Positions 41,634-53,334 are shown, counted from the stretch's first letter. The stretch: 64,000 nt of DNA from Candidatus Lightella neohaematopini (GCA_025728315.1 JAOBJW010000001.1:62001-126000), one strand, 5' to 3'. Notes: a model not told the origin generated them from the letters alone. Numbers and translations are program-made.

Positions 41634-42927
41634 TTATAAAAATAAGAATATAGTTATTATTGGTTTAGGTATTACCGGAATATCATGTATTAAATTTTTT
41701 CTTAAAAAGGGAGTTATTCCAAAAGTTATTGATACGCGCAAATATTTATATAAATTAATACCTAGTTATATTCCATGTCATTTAGGATCAATAAATGAAT
41801 TATGGTTATTTTCTGCTGAATTAATTGTTATTAGTCCTGGATTAAAACTAAAATATTCATTATTACTAAAATTAATTAGTTTAAATATTAAAATAGTTAG
41901 TGATATTGAATTATTTATTCACGAAGTTAATAAACCAATAATAGCTATTACTGGTTCTAATGGAAAAAGTACAGTGACTACTTTAGTAGGTAAAATTATA
42001 CAAGCTAGTGGATTATTAGTTGGCATTGGTGGTAATATTGGTATACCAGTATTATCGCTACTTGATAAGTACTATCATATATACGTAATAGAATTATCTA
42101 GTTTTCAACTAGAATTTACTTATAGCTTAAGTGCAATTATTGCTGTTATAACCAATATTAGTGAAGATCATATGGATCGTTATCCTTTAAAATTAATTGA
42201 ATATAGTTCAATTAAATATAAAATATATCGCAATGCTAAATATTGCATTATCAATAATAGGTATTACAATGAATTATTAAAACATAATAGTAATTATCAT
42301 ATAACATTTGGTAAATTAGGAGATTATAAAATAGATTCATGTAATAATACTAATTGGATAATAGCAAATAATAACTTAGTATTATCATGTGATAAATTAA
42401 AAGTTAAAGGAATGCATAATTATTATAATATTCTAATTGCATTAGCTATAGCAGATATTTTACATATTTCTCGTAACATCAGTATTAATATATTATGTTC
42501 TTTTAGTGGATTAGAACATAGATTTCAAATAATTCATGAACGTAATAATGTTAAATGGATTAATGATTCAAAATCTACTAATGTTGGTAGTACAAAAGCT
42601 GCTTTAAAAAGTATTATTATTAAGAATAAATTACACTTAATTCTTGGGGGGGATAGTAAATCAGCTAATTTTTCTTCATTATTACCATGGTTAAATCATA
42701 GTAATATATTAGTCTATTGTTTTGGTAAAGATAAACATAAAATAGCATCATTATGTAATACAGTAATATTAGCTAATACATTAAATCAATTAATGCATAT
42801 TATTATTTCTAATGTTAAAAAATATGATATAGTACTACTATCTCCAGCATGTGCTAGTACAGATCAATTTAAATCATTTGTAGAAAGAGGAGTATTATTT
42901 ACTAATTTAGCAAAAGCTTTATATTAA
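41626..42927 (+). CDS. murD: UDP-MurNAc-L-Ala:D-Glu ligase
   Basis: MurD adds D-glutamate to UDP-MurNAc-L-Ala. The 433-residue protein (E. coli 438) has the N-terminal IVIIGLGITGISC, the ATP loop AITGSNGKSTVTTLV, ELSSFQLEFT, NDSKSTNVGST and the C-terminal LLSPACASTDQFKSFVERG. In E. coli ftsW follows; here only 124 non-coding bases separate it from murG. Confidence 0.97.
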   Translation: MINYKNKNIVIIGLGITGISCIKFFLKKGVIPKVIDTRKYLYKLIPSYIPCHLGSINELWLFSAELIVISPGLKLKYSLLLKLISLNIKIVSDIELFIHEVNKPIIAITGSNGKSTVTTLVGKIIQASGLLVGIGGNIGIPVLSLLDKYYHIYVIELSSFQLEFTYSLSAIIAVITNISEDHMDRYPLKLIEYSSIKYKIYRNAKYCIINNRYYNELLKHNSNYHITFGKLGDYKIDSCNNTNWIIANNNLVLSCDKLKVKGMHNYYNILIALAIADILHISRNISINILCSFSGLEHRFQIIHERNNVKWINDSKSTNVGSTKAALKSIIIKNKLHLILGGDSKSANFSSLLPWLNHSNILVYCFGKDKHKIASLCNTVILANTLNQLMHIIISNVKKYDIVLLSPACASTDQFKSFVERGVLFTNLAKALY

Positions 42928-43051
42928 AATTTTATTTTAAAAAATTTACAAATACTTATTAAATTTATTGTATTAATAATTCACTAAAATTTAGTTATTT
43001 TATTACTAAAATCAATAAATAATCTACTATTAATAATAGTAAAACATATAA

Positions 43052-44137
43052 ATGATAATTTATATTATGCTTAATACAAATAAACATTTAGTTATAGCAA
43101 CTGGTGGTACTGGTGGTCATATTTTTCCTGGCATAGTAATTTCACAATATTTTAAATCAATTGGTTGGCAGGTAAGCTGGATTGGTTGTTCAAATAGAAT
43201 GGAGAAAATTATTGTTCCAAAATTTGGTATTAATATTAAATTTATAGAAATAAATAATTTTTATCTCAAAAATTTATATATAAAAAAAATATTATTTGCT
43301 TTAGATATATTTAAAGCAATAAAAAAAACAAGAAATATTTTATATTATTGGAAACCAAATATTGTATTATGTATGGGTAATTATATTTCTATTCCTACAG
43401 CAATTGCTGCAAAAACAATGAACATTCCTATTATTATACACGAACAAAATGCTATAGTTGGAAAAGCTAATAAATTAATTAGTATCTTTGCAAAAAGATG
43501 CACTCAAGCATTCCCAAATACTATTAAAAATGCTACTGTAGTTGGTAATCCAATAAGATCAGAAATATTAAATATTCCCAAACCAATAATTAGATTAAAA
43601 AATAGAACTGGTATAATAAGAGTTTTGGTACTTGGTGGTAGTCAAGGAGCTAGTATTCTTAATAAAGTTATGCCTATAGTAACAAAAGTATTAAAAGAAA
43701 AAATTATTGTATGGCATCAAGTAGGTTATGGATATTATAACTTAGTAAAACATACTTATAATACATTAAGTATAAATAATATAAAAATAACTGAATTTAT
43801 AACTAATATAGCTTTAGCATATTCATGGGCTGATATTGTTATATGTAGATCTGGTGCATTAACTGTTAGTGAATTAGCAGTAGTTGGATTACCATCTATA
43901 TTAGTACCGTATATACATAAAGATCAACAACAATATTTTAATGCAACCTTGTTAGTTAAGGTTAGTGCTGCAATTATTGTTAAACAAACAGATTTTACTC
44001 CAGATAAAATAATTAATATTTTACTAAGTATTAATAGACAAAAGTTATTTACTATGGCTTGTTGTGCACAAACTATAGCAACATACAATTCTCCACAATA
44101 TATAGTAAAAGAAGTAAATAATGTAATTAAATATTAA
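43052..44137 (+). CDS. murG: UDP-GlcNAc:undecaprenyl-PP-MurNAc-pentapeptide GlcNAc transferase
   Basis: MurG makes lipid II from lipid I at the inner face of the membrane. The 361-residue protein (E. coli 355) has ATGGTGGHIFPG, HEQNAIVGKANKL, VLGGSQGASILN, ICRSGALTVSELAV and HKDQQQYFNA. ATG codons at 43052 and 43067 are both possible; the second (MLNTNKHL) is closer to the usual N-terminus. murC follows after 3 bases. Confidence 0.96.
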   Translation: MIIYIMLNTNKHLVIATGGTGGHIFPGIVISQYFKSIGWQVSWIGCSNRMEKIIVPKFGINIKFIEINNFYLKNLYIKKILFALDIFKAIKKTRNILYYWKPNIVLCMGNYISIPTAIAAKTMNIPIIIHEQNAIVGKANKLISIFAKRCTQAFPNTIKNATVVGNPIRSEILNIPKPIIRLKNRTGIIRVLVLGGSQGASILNKVMPIVTKVLKEKIIVWHQVGYGYYNLVKHTYNTLSINNIKITEFITNIALAYSWADIVICRSGALTVSELAVVGLPSILVPYIHKDQQQYFNATLLVKVSAAIIVKQTDFTPDKIINILLSINRQKLFTMACCAQTIATYNSPQYIVKEVNNVIKY

Positions 44138-44140
44138 TTT

Positions 44141-45562
44141 ATGATGATAAATTTATCTTATATTAAAAATATCCACTTAATAGGAATTGGTGGTATTGGA
44201 ATGAGTGGTATAGCAAAAATTTTAATCCTAAAAGGTTATAAAGTTAGTGGTTCCGATATATCTTCTACTATTATTACTAAACAACTAATAACATTAGGAA
44301 TAAATATAAATTTCTATCATCATAAAAATAATATTAACAATGCTAATTTAGTAGTATTTTCTAATGCTATTAATGATAATAATCCAGAAATACTAGCTGC
44401 TAAAAAATTAAATATTCCTACTATTAGCAGAGTTACAATATTATCATTATTAATGGAAAATCATTATAATATTATTATTTCTGGGACCCACGGTAAAACT
44501 ACTACTACTGCTCTAATATATAATATACTTAAAGATAATAATTTACAACCTACTGTAATAAATGGTGGATTAACCCAATCATCGAAAATATATTCATATT
44601 TAGGTAATAGTAAGTATTTTATTGCTGAGTCTGACGAGAGTAATAAGTCATTTATTGATTTAAATCCTACAGTTAGTGTAATTACTAATATTGACAATGA
44701 TCATTTACGTATTTATGGTAATTTAGATTGTTTAATACAAACATTTATTAATTATTTAAATAAAGTTCCAATAAGCAGTTACATAGTATTATGTATAGAT
44801 AGTTCACCAATAAGGAAAATATATTTTAGTATTAGAAAAAATATTATTACTTATGGTTTTAGTAAACAAGCGGATTTTCGTATTACAAATTATCGTCAAT
44901 ATAAAATATATACATCTTTTATTATTAAGCAAAAAAATGGTATTAACATAAAAATATCAACAATAATCCCCGGCTATCATAATGCATTAAATATAACAGC
45001 AGCAATTATAGTCGCTCTAAAAGAAAAAATTAAGATATCCAAAATAATTAGAGCTATTTCAGAATTTTGTGGAGTAAGAAGACGTTTTTCTATTCTAGGG
45101 GAATATAATATTAATTATATGAATAAACAAATAAAAAAAATTATACTAATAGATGATTATGGTCATCACCCTACTGAACTAAAAACAACTATAAATACTA
45201 TTCGTATTGGTTGGCCAAATAGAAGAATTATTATGATATTTCAACCTCATAGATTTACAAGAACATATGATTTATATAATAGTTTTATTCGTGTACTGTC
45301 TAGTATCGATATAACATTAATATTAACAATATATTCAGCCGGGGAAAAACCAATTAAAAATTTTAATAGTAAATTGTTATGTTCATCTTTAAATCAATAT
45401 AATAAAACTCGTTCTATACTAGTATTAAATATTAATAAATTAATTTCTATACTAATGTCAATTATTAAAAATAATGATATTATTATAACTCAAGGAGCTG
45501 GTACAATTAGTAATATTGCTACTTATATAAATAAGTACATGATAGTTAATCAAATTAATTAA
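44141..45562 (+). CDS. murC: UDP-N-acetylmuramate:L-alanine ligase
   Basis: MurC adds the first amino acid to UDP-MurNAc. The 473-residue protein (E. coli 491) has IHLIGIGGIGMSGIA, the ATP loop IISGTHGKTTTTALI, AESDESNKSF, GVRRRFSILGEY, IDDYGHHPTE and IFQPHRFTRTYDL. In E. coli ddlB, ftsQ, ftsA and ftsZ follow; all are missing and lpxC starts 231 bases later. Confidence 0.97.
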   Translation: MMINLSYIKNIHLIGIGGIGMSGIAKILILKGYKVSGSDISSTIITKQLITLGININFYHHKNNINNANLVVFSNAINDNNPEILAAKKLNIPTISRVTILSLLMENHYNIIISGTHGKTTTTALIYNILKDNNLQPTVINGGLTQSSKIYSYLGNSKYFIAESDESNKSFIDLNPTVSVITNIDNDHLRIYGNLDCLIQTFINYLNKVPISSYIVLCIDSSPIRKIYFSIRKNIITYGFSKQADFRITNYRQYKIYTSFIIKQKNGINIKISTIIPGYHNALNITAAIIVALKEKIKISKIIRAISEFCGVRRRFSILGEYNINYMNKQIKKIILIDDYGHHPTELKTTINTIRIGWPNRRIIMIFQPHRFTRTYDLYNSFIRVLSSIDITLILTIYSAGEKPIKNFNSKLLCSSLNQYNKTRSILVLNINKLISILMSIIKNNDIIITQGAGTISNIATYINKYMIVNQIN

Positions 45563-45793
45563 TTATAATAGTTATAAAATTAACTAAAATTCATCTGATA
45601 TAATTTATAAATTAAGTATTATAGTATATAAATAAAGTATAAAATAAATTTTAATAGTATAATTTAAATTTAAGTGAACTTAAAATAAGATTATACTAAC
45701 TAATAATAAACTAAATTATTTAAATATCTAGTTTTGTATTTATTACTTATAAAATAAGTATATTTGTACTTAATATAGCAAATATATTTTTGT

Positions 45794-46729
45794 ATGGTTA
45801 AACAACGTACTATAAAAGATATTGTAAAAATTACTGGTATTGGTTTACATACTGGGAAAAAAGTTAATATGGTACTAAAACCATTATCAGAAAATTCTGG
45901 TATTATCTACCGTAGAATTGACTTAATCCCCCCAGTAGATTTTATTATTAATATTAATACCATATGTGATAATAAATTATGTACTTGTTTAGTTAATCAT
46001 AATAATATTCGTATTTTTACTATAGAACATTTACATGCAGCGTTATCTGGTTTGGGTATTGATAATATACTGATAGAAGTTGATGCACCAGAAATTCCTA
46101 TTATGGATGGTAGTGCTTATTGTTTTATTTACCTAATACTTAGAGTTGGTATTTGCGAGTTAAATGCATATAAAAAATTTTTTCGTATAAAAAAATCTGT
46201 ACGCGTCCAAGAATATGATAAATGGGTTGAATTACTACCATTTAATGGATTTAAGTTAAGTTTTTTTATTGATTTCGATCACTTAATTACTAATTTTAAT
46301 AAACAATATTATAATTTAAATTTTTCTACTACTTCATTTATTAAAAATATTAGTCCAGCTAGAACTTTTGGTTTTATAAAAGATATTAAATATTTACACA
46401 AACATGGTTTAGCTTTAGGAGGTAGCATTGATTGTGTAATTGTAATTGATAATAACAAAATCTTAAATAAAGATGGATTAAGATTTAGTAATGAGTTTGT
46501 ACGTCATAAATTATTAGACGCAATAGGTGATTTATTTTTATATGGTTATAATATTATTGGTGAATTTAATGCTTTTAAAGCTGGACATGCTATAAATAAT
46601 AAATTATTAAGAACAATAACATCTAATCCAGATAGTTGGGAACTAATAACTTTTAACAGTGATAAAGAATCACCAATAAAATTTAATATACCAAATAGTA
46701 TTATTAATAATAGATATTATTTTAGATAA
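45794..46729 (+). CDS. lpxC: UDP-3-O-acyl-N-acetylglucosamine deacetylase
   Basis: LpxC is the zinc enzyme for the committed step of lipid A synthesis. The 311-residue protein (E. coli 305) shows [10 protein letters not shown], the metal-binding [29 protein letters not shown] (His and Asp ligands) and the catalytic [11 protein letters not shown]. With lpxK and kdsB in this window it shows lipid A synthesis is kept. Confidence 0.97.
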   Translation: MVKQRTIKDIVKITGIGLHTGKKVNMVLKPLSENSGIIYRRIDLIPPVDFIININTICDNKLCTCLVNHNNIRIFTIEHLHAALSGLGIDNILIEVDAPEIPIMDGSAYCFIYLILRVGICELNAYKKFFRIKKSVRVQEYDKWVELLPFNGFKLSFFIDFDHLITNFNKQYYNLNFSTTSFIKNISPARTFGFIKDIKYLHKHGLALGGSIDCVIVIDNNKILNKDGLRFSNEFVRHKLLDAIGDLFLYGYNIIGEFNAFKAGHAINNKLLRTITSNPDSWELITFNSDKESPIKFNIPNSIINNRYYFR

Positions 46730-46737
46730 CATTCTGC

Positions 46738-47223
46738 TTATAATTTGTAATACATTAGATTTAGTAACATAATATTAGCTAATTTTTTTAAAGAGTTTTT
46801 ACATGCTCCATGACTAATATTTACTAATGTATTAATTGTATTGATACTTTTATTAGTAAAAGTAACTTTTGTTATTTTATTATAGGACACATTAACATTA
46901 TTTAGTAATAAATTAGGGATAATTTTAATTATTATATTAGATAAACTAGGTAAAATATTTGAACGTAATTCTGCTATTAACTTAGTATGTAAACTATCTA
47001 AATAAAATTTCCAACTTACATCACTAACACCTATTATTAGTAAATTATTACGAAAATTTATTACCTGACAATATGAATGTAATTTTTTGGGTATTAGTTT
47101 ATATAGTAAGTTATTAATTTTAATTAAAAATATAATCTTTTCTTTAAAAGAAAGTGACGCACTATTATATTTTAGTGATGTATTATAATTTAAGAAATTA
47201 ATAATATAAGGATTTTTTAACAT
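46738..47223 (-). CDS. DUF721/DciA-like protein
   Basis: A 161-residue protein convergent with lpxC and divergent from secA. The central part (about residues 33-105) fits the DUF721 pattern: LNNLL/LYKLIPKKL, an FRNNLLIIGVSD strand pair, then VSWKFYLDSLHTKLIAELRSNI. In several gammaproteobacteria a DUF721 gene sits on the opposite strand between lpxC and secA, at the place of secM in E. coli. DciA, in this family, is the ancestral loader of the replicative helicase DnaB. The C-terminal third is diverged and unassigned. The family call is fairly confident; a loader role here is inference. Confidence 0.65.
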   Translation of the reverse strand: MLKNPYIINFLNYNTSLKYNSASLSFKEKIIFLIKINNLLYKLIPKKLHSYCQVINFRNNLLIIGVSDVSWKFYLDSLHTKLIAELRSNILPSLSNIIIKIIPNLLLNNVNVSYNKITKVTFTNKSINTINTLVNISHGACKNSLKKLANIMLLNLMYYKL

Positions 47224-47385
47224 ACTAATTATTTTATCTATTAAATATTAATTATTATAATATATAATTAGATTAATGTTACTTAAATTCATAAGTATTT
47301 ATTTCTTTTAATAAAATTATTGTTACAATAATAATTATTATAACTATCTTAATATAACTTAGTTTATTATATAATGTATAATTAA

Positions 47386-49851
47386 ATGATTATAAAATTT
47401 CTCACCAAAATTTTTAGTAATCGTAATACTAGAATAATACGTAATATACATAAAATTGTTGATATTGTTAATAATTTAGAACAAAAAATATCAGGTATGA
47501 CCGATCAACAGTTATCTGATAAAACAAATGAATTTCGTTCTAAATTAGCTAATGGAATTAATATAGATAATTTATTACCAGAAGCATTTGCTGTAGTTCG
47601 TGAAGCTAGTAAACGAATATTTGGTATGCGTCATTTTGATGTGCAAATAATAGGTGGAATTATATTACATTATCGTTGTATTGCAGAAATGCGTACTGGT
47701 GAAGGTAAAACATTAACAGCTACTCTACCAGCGTATCTAAATGCTTTAACTGGATACGGTGTGCATATAGTAACAGTAAATGATTATTTAGCTCAAAGAG
47801 ATGCAGAACAAAATAAACCATTATTTGAATTTCTTGGATTAACTGTTGGTATAAATTTACAAGGATTATCTATTCGCCAAAAACAACATGCTTATAATGC
47901 TGATATTACTTATGGTACTAATAATGAATATGGTTTTGATTATTTACGAGATAATATGATACTTAATAAATCAGATAAGGTACAAAGAACTTTATATTTT
48001 GCATTACTTGATGAAGTAGATTCTATTCTTATTGATGAAGCTCGTACCCCACTAATTATTTCTGGTACATCTAAAGATAACACTTTTTTATATAAAAAGA
48101 TAAATAAGTTAGTATCAATTCTTAAATATCAAGAGAAAGAAGATTCTTATAAATTTTGTGGTGATGGACACTATACTATAGATAAAAAAACTAAACAAGT
48201 ATACCTAACAGAAAGAGGATTAATTTTACTTGAAAAATTATTAGTACAATTAAATATGTTAGATTCTAAGGAATCATTGTACTGTGTAAATAATATTATG
48301 CTTATGCATCATGTAATTGTTGCATTAAGAGCTCATAATTTATTTAATAAAAACATAGATTATATTGTTAAAAATGGTAAAGTTATTATAGTTGATGAAC
48401 ATACTGGAAGAGTTATACCAGATAGAAGATGGTCAGATGGTTTGCATCAAGCTATAGAAGCCAAAGAAAATTTAAAAATTCAAAATGAAAATCAAACTTT
48501 AGCTTCTATTACATTTCAAAATTATTTTCGTCTATATTATAAATTATCAGGAATGACTGGTACTGCTAGTACAGAAGCTGCAGAATTTAAATTAATTTAT
48601 AAATTAGACACAGTAACTATACCAACCAATAAACCAATGATACGTAATGATTTACCAGATTTAGTATATATAACTGAAAATGATAAAATAAATGCTATTA
48701 TTAATGATATTAGGTCTTGTATTAAACGACAACAACCGGTATTAGTAGGTACAATCTCTATTGAAAAATCAGAATTAATTTCAAGAAAATTAAAAAAACT
48801 TGGTATTAACCATAAGGTATTAAATGCTAAACATCATGCTATGGAAGCTGATATTATTGCTCAAGCAGGTACACCTGGAGCAGTCACAATTGCAACAAAT
48901 ATGGCTGGTAGAGGGACTGATATAAAATTAGGTGGTATTTGGCAAGAAAAATTATCTACATCACATAAATTTAACAAAACTTTATCAAAGAATAATTGGA
49001 AACAACGTCAAGCAATAGTTTTAGCTGCTGGTGGATTACATATTATTGGTACAGAAAGGCATGAATCTAGACGAATAGATAATCAACTTCGTGGTCGATC
49101 AGGAAGACAAGGTGATGTAGGATCATCCCGTTTTTATTTATCTATGGAAGATTCTCTTATGCGTATATTTGCTTCTGATCGTATAACAAATATAATGCGT
49201 AAATTAACCACACATAATCATAATGCTATCGAACATCCTTGGGTGACTAAAGCAATAGCTAATGCACAACGTAAGGTAGAAAATTATAATTTTGATATAC
49301 GTAGACAATTATTAGAATATGATAATGTAATTAATGAACAACGTTGTGCAATTTATAAAAGAAGAAGTGAATTACTTAATTCTGATGATATTAGTGTAAT
49401 TATTATAAATATACGTCAAGATGTATTAAAATACCTTATATTTAGTGATATACCTATTTATGTATTAAAAAAAAAATTAATGGACGATTTTTCTCTTTGC
49501 ATATCAAAAAATTTAATTAGTACTGATAAAGTAGTACTATATAATACATTATTAGAACAACAAATATTACAATTTAACAGTAAAGAATCTATTGTTGGTA
49601 GTAAAGTAATGAGAAGATTTGAGAAATATATAATGTTACAGGTATTAGATGATTTATGGAAGGAACATTTATCTGCTATGGAATATTTAAGACAAGGTAT
49701 TCATTTACGTGGTTATGCACAAAAAGATCCGAAACAAGAATATCAAAAAGAATCCTATACAATGTTTATTAATATGTTAAATTTATTAAAATATGAAGTA
49801 ATTAGCATATTAAGTAATATTTCAATTAATGAATTAAAAATGAATAATTAA
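47386..49851 (+). CDS. secA: Protein translocase ATPase SecA (C-terminally truncated)
   Basis: SecA drives protein export through SecYEG. The 821-residue protein has the N-terminal [14 protein letters not shown] start, Walker [16 protein letters not shown], the DEAD region [19 protein letters not shown], the [13 protein letters not shown] and [15 protein letters not shown] helicase motifs, and the scaffold helix end [18 protein letters not shown]. It stops shortly after, at KMNN, so the flexible linker and cysteine-rich zinc finger (about 80 residues in E. coli), which bind SecB and phospholipid, are absent. Its stop overlaps the convergent coaE stop. Confidence 0.97.
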   Translation: MIIKFLTKIFSNRNTRIIRNIHKIVDIVNNLEQKISGMTDQQLSDKTNEFRSKLANGINIDNLLPEAFAVVREASKRIFGMRHFDVQIIGGIILHYRCIAEMRTGEGKTLTATLPAYLNALTGYGVHIVTVNDYLAQRDAEQNKPLFEFLGLTVGINLQGLSIRQKQHAYNADITYGTNNEYGFDYLRDNMILNKSDKVQRTLYFALLDEVDSILIDEARTPLIISGTSKDNTFLYKKINKLVSILKYQEKEDSYKFCGDGHYTIDKKTKQVYLTERGLILLEKLLVQLNMLDSKESLYCVNNIMLMHHVIVALRAHNLFNKNIDYIVKNGKVIIVDEHTGRVIPDRRWSDGLHQAIEAKENLKIQNENQTLASITFQNYFRLYYKLSGMTGTASTEAAEFKLIYKLDTVTIPTNKPMIRNDLPDLVYITENDKINAIINDIRSCIKRQQPVLVGTISIEKSELISRKLKKLGINHKVLNAKHHAMEADIIAQAGTPGAVTIATNMAGRGTDIKLGGIWQEKLSTSHKFNKTLSKNNWKQRQAIVLAAGGLHIIGTERHESRRIDNQLRGRSGRQGDVGSSRFYLSMEDSLMRIFASDRITNIMRKLTTHNHNAIEHPWVTKAIANAQRKVENYNFDIRRQLLEYDNVINEQRCAIYKRRSELLNSDDISVIIINIRQDVLKYLIFSDIPIYVLKKKLMDDFSLCISKNLISTDKVVLYNTLLEQQILQFNSKESIVGSKVMRRFEKYIMLQVLDDLWKEHLSAMEYLRQGIHLRGYAQKDPKQEYQKESYTMFINMLNLLKYEVISILSNISINELKMNN

Positions 49852-50474
49852 ATGAAGATATTAAAATTATTTTTTATGTATGCATTAGTTGCTAATAATA
49901 AATAATATTGATGTAGTACAACAATATCATTATCATCTATTGATGAGTTATTATCTATAATAATATCAGCATAACTTAATTTAATCTTAGTTTTAATTTG
50001 GGTATTTAGTATATTATTAATTTGTTGATAATTTATATCTTCTCTATTTAGTATACGTTTTACTTTATTTTCATATCTAGTATTAATAACTGTTATATTA
50101 TGTACATAATAATGTAAATTACATTCAATTAGTAATGGTATTACCAATATAACATAAGAATTAATAATATTATGTAATATAACATTAATACGTTTTATAA
50201 TTATGGGATGTAATAAATTATTTAACCATATTCTTTCATTATTATCATTAAATATTATATACTTTAATGCATTACGATCAATTATATTGTTAATTTTTTT
50301 AACTCTTTTACCAAAATAATTTATAATACTATTACTTATATTTTTATTAAAATTAATTAATTCTTTAGCAAGAATATCTGCATCTATTATTGGTATGTTA
50401 AATTTTTTAAATAAGTTAGTAATTGTTGTTTTACCACTACCAATACTACCAGTAACTGCAATAATATATGTCAT
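49848..50474 (-). CDS. coaE: Dephospho-CoA kinase
   Basis: CoaE carries out the last step of coenzyme A synthesis. The 208-residue protein (E. coli 206) has the P-loop [28 protein letters not shown], and a lid region with [14 protein letters not shown]. It is convergent with secA with a 4-base overlap. panB and panC are also in this window, so early and final steps of the CoA pathway are retained. Confidence 0.95.
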   Translation of the reverse strand: MTYIIAVTGSIGSGKTTITNLFKKFNIPIIDADILAKELINFNKNISNSIINYFGKRVKKINNIIDRNALKYIIFNDNNERIWLNNLLHPIIIKRINVILHNIINSYVILVIPLLIECNLHYYVHNITVINTRYENKVKRILNREDINYQQINNILNTQIKTKIKLSYADIIIDNNSSIDDNDIVVLHQYYLLLATNAYIKNNFNIFI

Positions 50475-50647
50475 AATAAAACGTATTATATTATAATATT
50501 AAATATTAATATATTTTTAATTATTAATTTATAAATATTTAAATTATTTATTGATTATAATAATTTAATTGTTAAAAATATTTTATATAGTTTAGTAATT
50601 TGAATACACTAAATAGTATTTAATATTTCATAAATTAAGGAATATTA

Positions 50648-53305
50648 ATGTCAAATTTAATTAATAATGATATAGATATAGTAGAAACTGATGAATGGAT
50701 TCAATCTATTGAATCAGTAATTCATCATGATGGTATAGGAAGAGCAAAGTATTTATTAAAATATATGTTACAACATTTAAATAAATATGACTCTTCTAAT
50801 TTAGAAGACTATGTAAATACAATTCACTATTGTAATGAACCTAAATATCCTGGTAATCTAGAAATAGAAAATCGTATTAATTCTGTAATTAGATGGAATG
50901 CCATTATGATTGTACTTAATGCTTATAATAAAAATTTAAATTTAGGTGGTCATATATCATCATTCCAATCAATTAGTACAATATATGAAGTATGTTTTAA
51001 TCATTTTTTTCGAGCTAGAAATAATTTTGATGGTGGAGATTTAGTATACTTTCAAGGACATAGCGCACCAGGAATTTATGCACGTGCTTTTTTAGAAGGA
51101 AGGTTAACTAAAAAACAAATAGATAATTTTCGACAAGAAATTGATGGACATGGGTTACCTTCTTATCCACATCCTAAATTAATGCCAGATTTTTGGCAAT
51201 TTCCTACAGTATCTATGGGATTAGGAGCAATTAGTGGTATTTATCAAGCTAAGTTTCTTAAATATTTGCAAAATAGAGCAATTAAAGATACTAGTAAACA
51301 AACTGTGTATGTATTTTTAGGTGATGGAGAAATGGATGAACCAGAATCTAAAGGTGCTATTAATATAGCAGTTAGAGAAAAATTAGATAATTTAATTTTT
51401 ATTATTAATTGTAATTTACAAAGATTAGATGGTCCAGTAATTGGTAATGGAAAAATTATTAATGAGTTATCTAATATGTTTACTGGAGCTGGTTGGGAAG
51501 TAATTAAAGTAATTTGGGGTAGTAATTGGGATAAATTATTTAATAGAGATTGTACTGGAAAATTAATTCAATTAATGAATGAAACGTTAGATGGAGATTA
51601 CCAAACATTAAGATCAAAAGATGGAGCTTACATAAGAAGATATTTTTTTGGCAAATATCCAGAAACTAAATTATTAGTAAAAAATATGACTGATAATGAA
51701 ATTTGGCAATTAATTAGAGGAGGACATGATATAAAAAAAATTTATGCAGCTTTAACTTTAGCTAAAAATATTGTTGATAAACCTGTAGTAATTTTACTAC
51801 ATACTATTAAAGGTTATGGGCTTGGTAAACCAATTGAAAGTGCTAATATTGCACATCAAGTTAAATATATTGACTCACAATCATTAGATAATATTAAAAA
51901 AAAGTTAAATTTAAATGATTTAATTACTAATAGTACAGATTCATTACCATATATTAAGTTTAGTAAAAACTCTGTCGAGTATCAATACTTACATAATAAA
52001 CGTAAGAATTTACATGGTTATTTACCGTCTAGATTAAAAAATTTTACTGAACCTTTAATTTTACCTACATTAGATGATTTTCATCAATTATTAATAAAAC
52101 AAACAACGAAATTATCTACTACTACTGCTTTTGTGAAAATACTTGATATTTTATTAAAAAATAAAGCTATAGGTAATAGGATCGTACCAATAATTGCTGA
52201 TGAAGCACGTACTTTTGGTATGGAAAGTTTATTCAAAAAAGTTGGAATATACAATTCACAAGGACAAAAATATATAGCACAAGATAAAGATTATATAACT
52301 ACTTATCATGAACATAAAAATGGACAAATTATACAAGAAGGTATTAGTGAATTAGGAGCTGCATCTTCATGGTTAGCAGCTGCAACTTCATATAGTAATA
52401 ATAATTTACCTATGATTCCATTTTATATTTATTATTCTATTTTTGGGTTTCAACGAATTGGTGATTTATGTTGGGCTGCTGGTGATCAACAAGCAAGAGG
52501 TTTTTTAATTGGAGGTGTATCTGGTAAAACAACATTAAATGGTGAAGGATTACAACATGCAGATGGCCATAGTCATGTACAATCTTTAGTAATACCAAAT
52601 TGTTTATCTTACGATCCAGCATATTCTTATGAATTAGCAGTAATTATTCATAATGGGTTAATTAGAATGTACGGTAAAAAACAAGAGAATATTTACTATT
52701 ATATAACAATTTTAAATGAAGATTATACCATGCCTAATATTCCAGATGGAATAGAATATAGTATATGTAAAGGTATTTATAAATTAGAAACATTAAATAG
52801 TAATAATAATATTGGTGCAATACAATTAATGGGTTCTGGAGCATTATTAAGATATGTACGTAAAGCAGCAAAAATTTTATCACAAGATTATAATATTAGT
52901 GTTGATGTATACAGCGTAACTTCGTTTACTGAATTAGCTAGGGATGGCCAAGATTGTTATAGATGGAATAAGTTACATCCTAAAGAAGAACCAAAAATTC
53001 CATTTTTGAACAAGATAATAAATAATAATCCAGTAGTTATAGTTACTGATTATATGAAAATTTTAGCTGAACAAATACGTCAGTTTATTCCTAACAGACA
53101 TGTTTGTATACTTGGTACTGATGGTTTTGGTCGTTCTGACAGTAGAAAAAAATTACGTAATTATTTTGAAATAGATACTAGCTATATAATAGTATCAGCA
53201 TTATATGAATTAGCTTTATGTAGTATTATTAATATGAATATAGTACAACAAGCTATAGATAAATTTAATATTAATGTAAACAAAATTAATCCCCGTTTAA
53301 TATAA
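50648..53305 (+). CDS. aceE: Pyruvate dehydrogenase E1 component
   Basis: AceE is the thiamine-diphosphate-dependent homodimeric E1 of the pyruvate dehydrogenase complex. The 885-residue protein (E. coli 887) has GGHISSFQS, the ThDP motif region VFLGDGEMDEPESKGAI...INCNLQRLDGPV, YFGKYPETKLLV, ADEARTFGMESLF and YYSIFGFQRIGDL. The ATG at 50648 has AAGGA six bases upstream. aceF and lpd follow in the same order as in E. coli; pdhR is missing. Confidence 0.98.
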   Translation: MSNLINNDIDIVETDEWIQSIESVIHHDGIGRAKYLLKYMLQHLNKYDSSNLEDYVNTIHYCNEPKYPGNLEIENRINSVIRWNAIMIVLNAYNKNLNLGGHISSFQSISTIYEVCFNHFFRARNNFDGGDLVYFQGHSAPGIYARAFLEGRLTKKQIDNFRQEIDGHGLPSYPHPKLMPDFWQFPTVSMGLGAISGIYQAKFLKYLQNRAIKDTSKQTVYVFLGDGEMDEPESKGAINIAVREKLDNLIFIINCNLQRLDGPVIGNGKIINELSNMFTGAGWEVIKVIWGSNWDKLFNRDCTGKLIQLMNETLDGDYQTLRSKDGAYIRRYFFGKYPETKLLVKNMTDNEIWQLIRGGHDIKKIYAALTLAKNIVDKPVVILLHTIKGYGLGKPIESANIAHQVKYIDSQSLDNIKKKLNLNDLITNSTDSLPYIKFSKNSVEYQYLHNKRKNLHGYLPSRLKNFTEPLILPTLDDFHQLLIKQTTKLSTTTAFVKILDILLKNKAIGNRIVPIIADEARTFGMESLFKKVGIYNSQGQKYIAQDKDYITTYHEHKNGQIIQEGISELGAASSWLAAATSYSNNNLPMIPFYIYYSIFGFQRIGDLCWAAGDQQARGFLIGGVSGKTTLNGEGLQHADGHSHVQSLVIPNCLSYDPAYSYELAVIIHNGLIRMYGKKQENIYYYITILNEDYTMPNIPDGIEYSICKGIYKLETLNSNNNIGAIQLMGSGALLRYVRKAAKILSQDYNISVDVYSVTSFTELARDGQDCYRWNKLHPKEEPKIPFLNKIINNNPVVIVTDYMKILAEQIRQFIPNRHVCILGTDGFGRSDSRKKLRNYFEIDTSYIIVSALYELALCSIINMNIVQQAIDKFNINVNKINPRLI

Positions 53306-53334
53306 ATTAATAAAAAAATAGTTAATAAATTATT

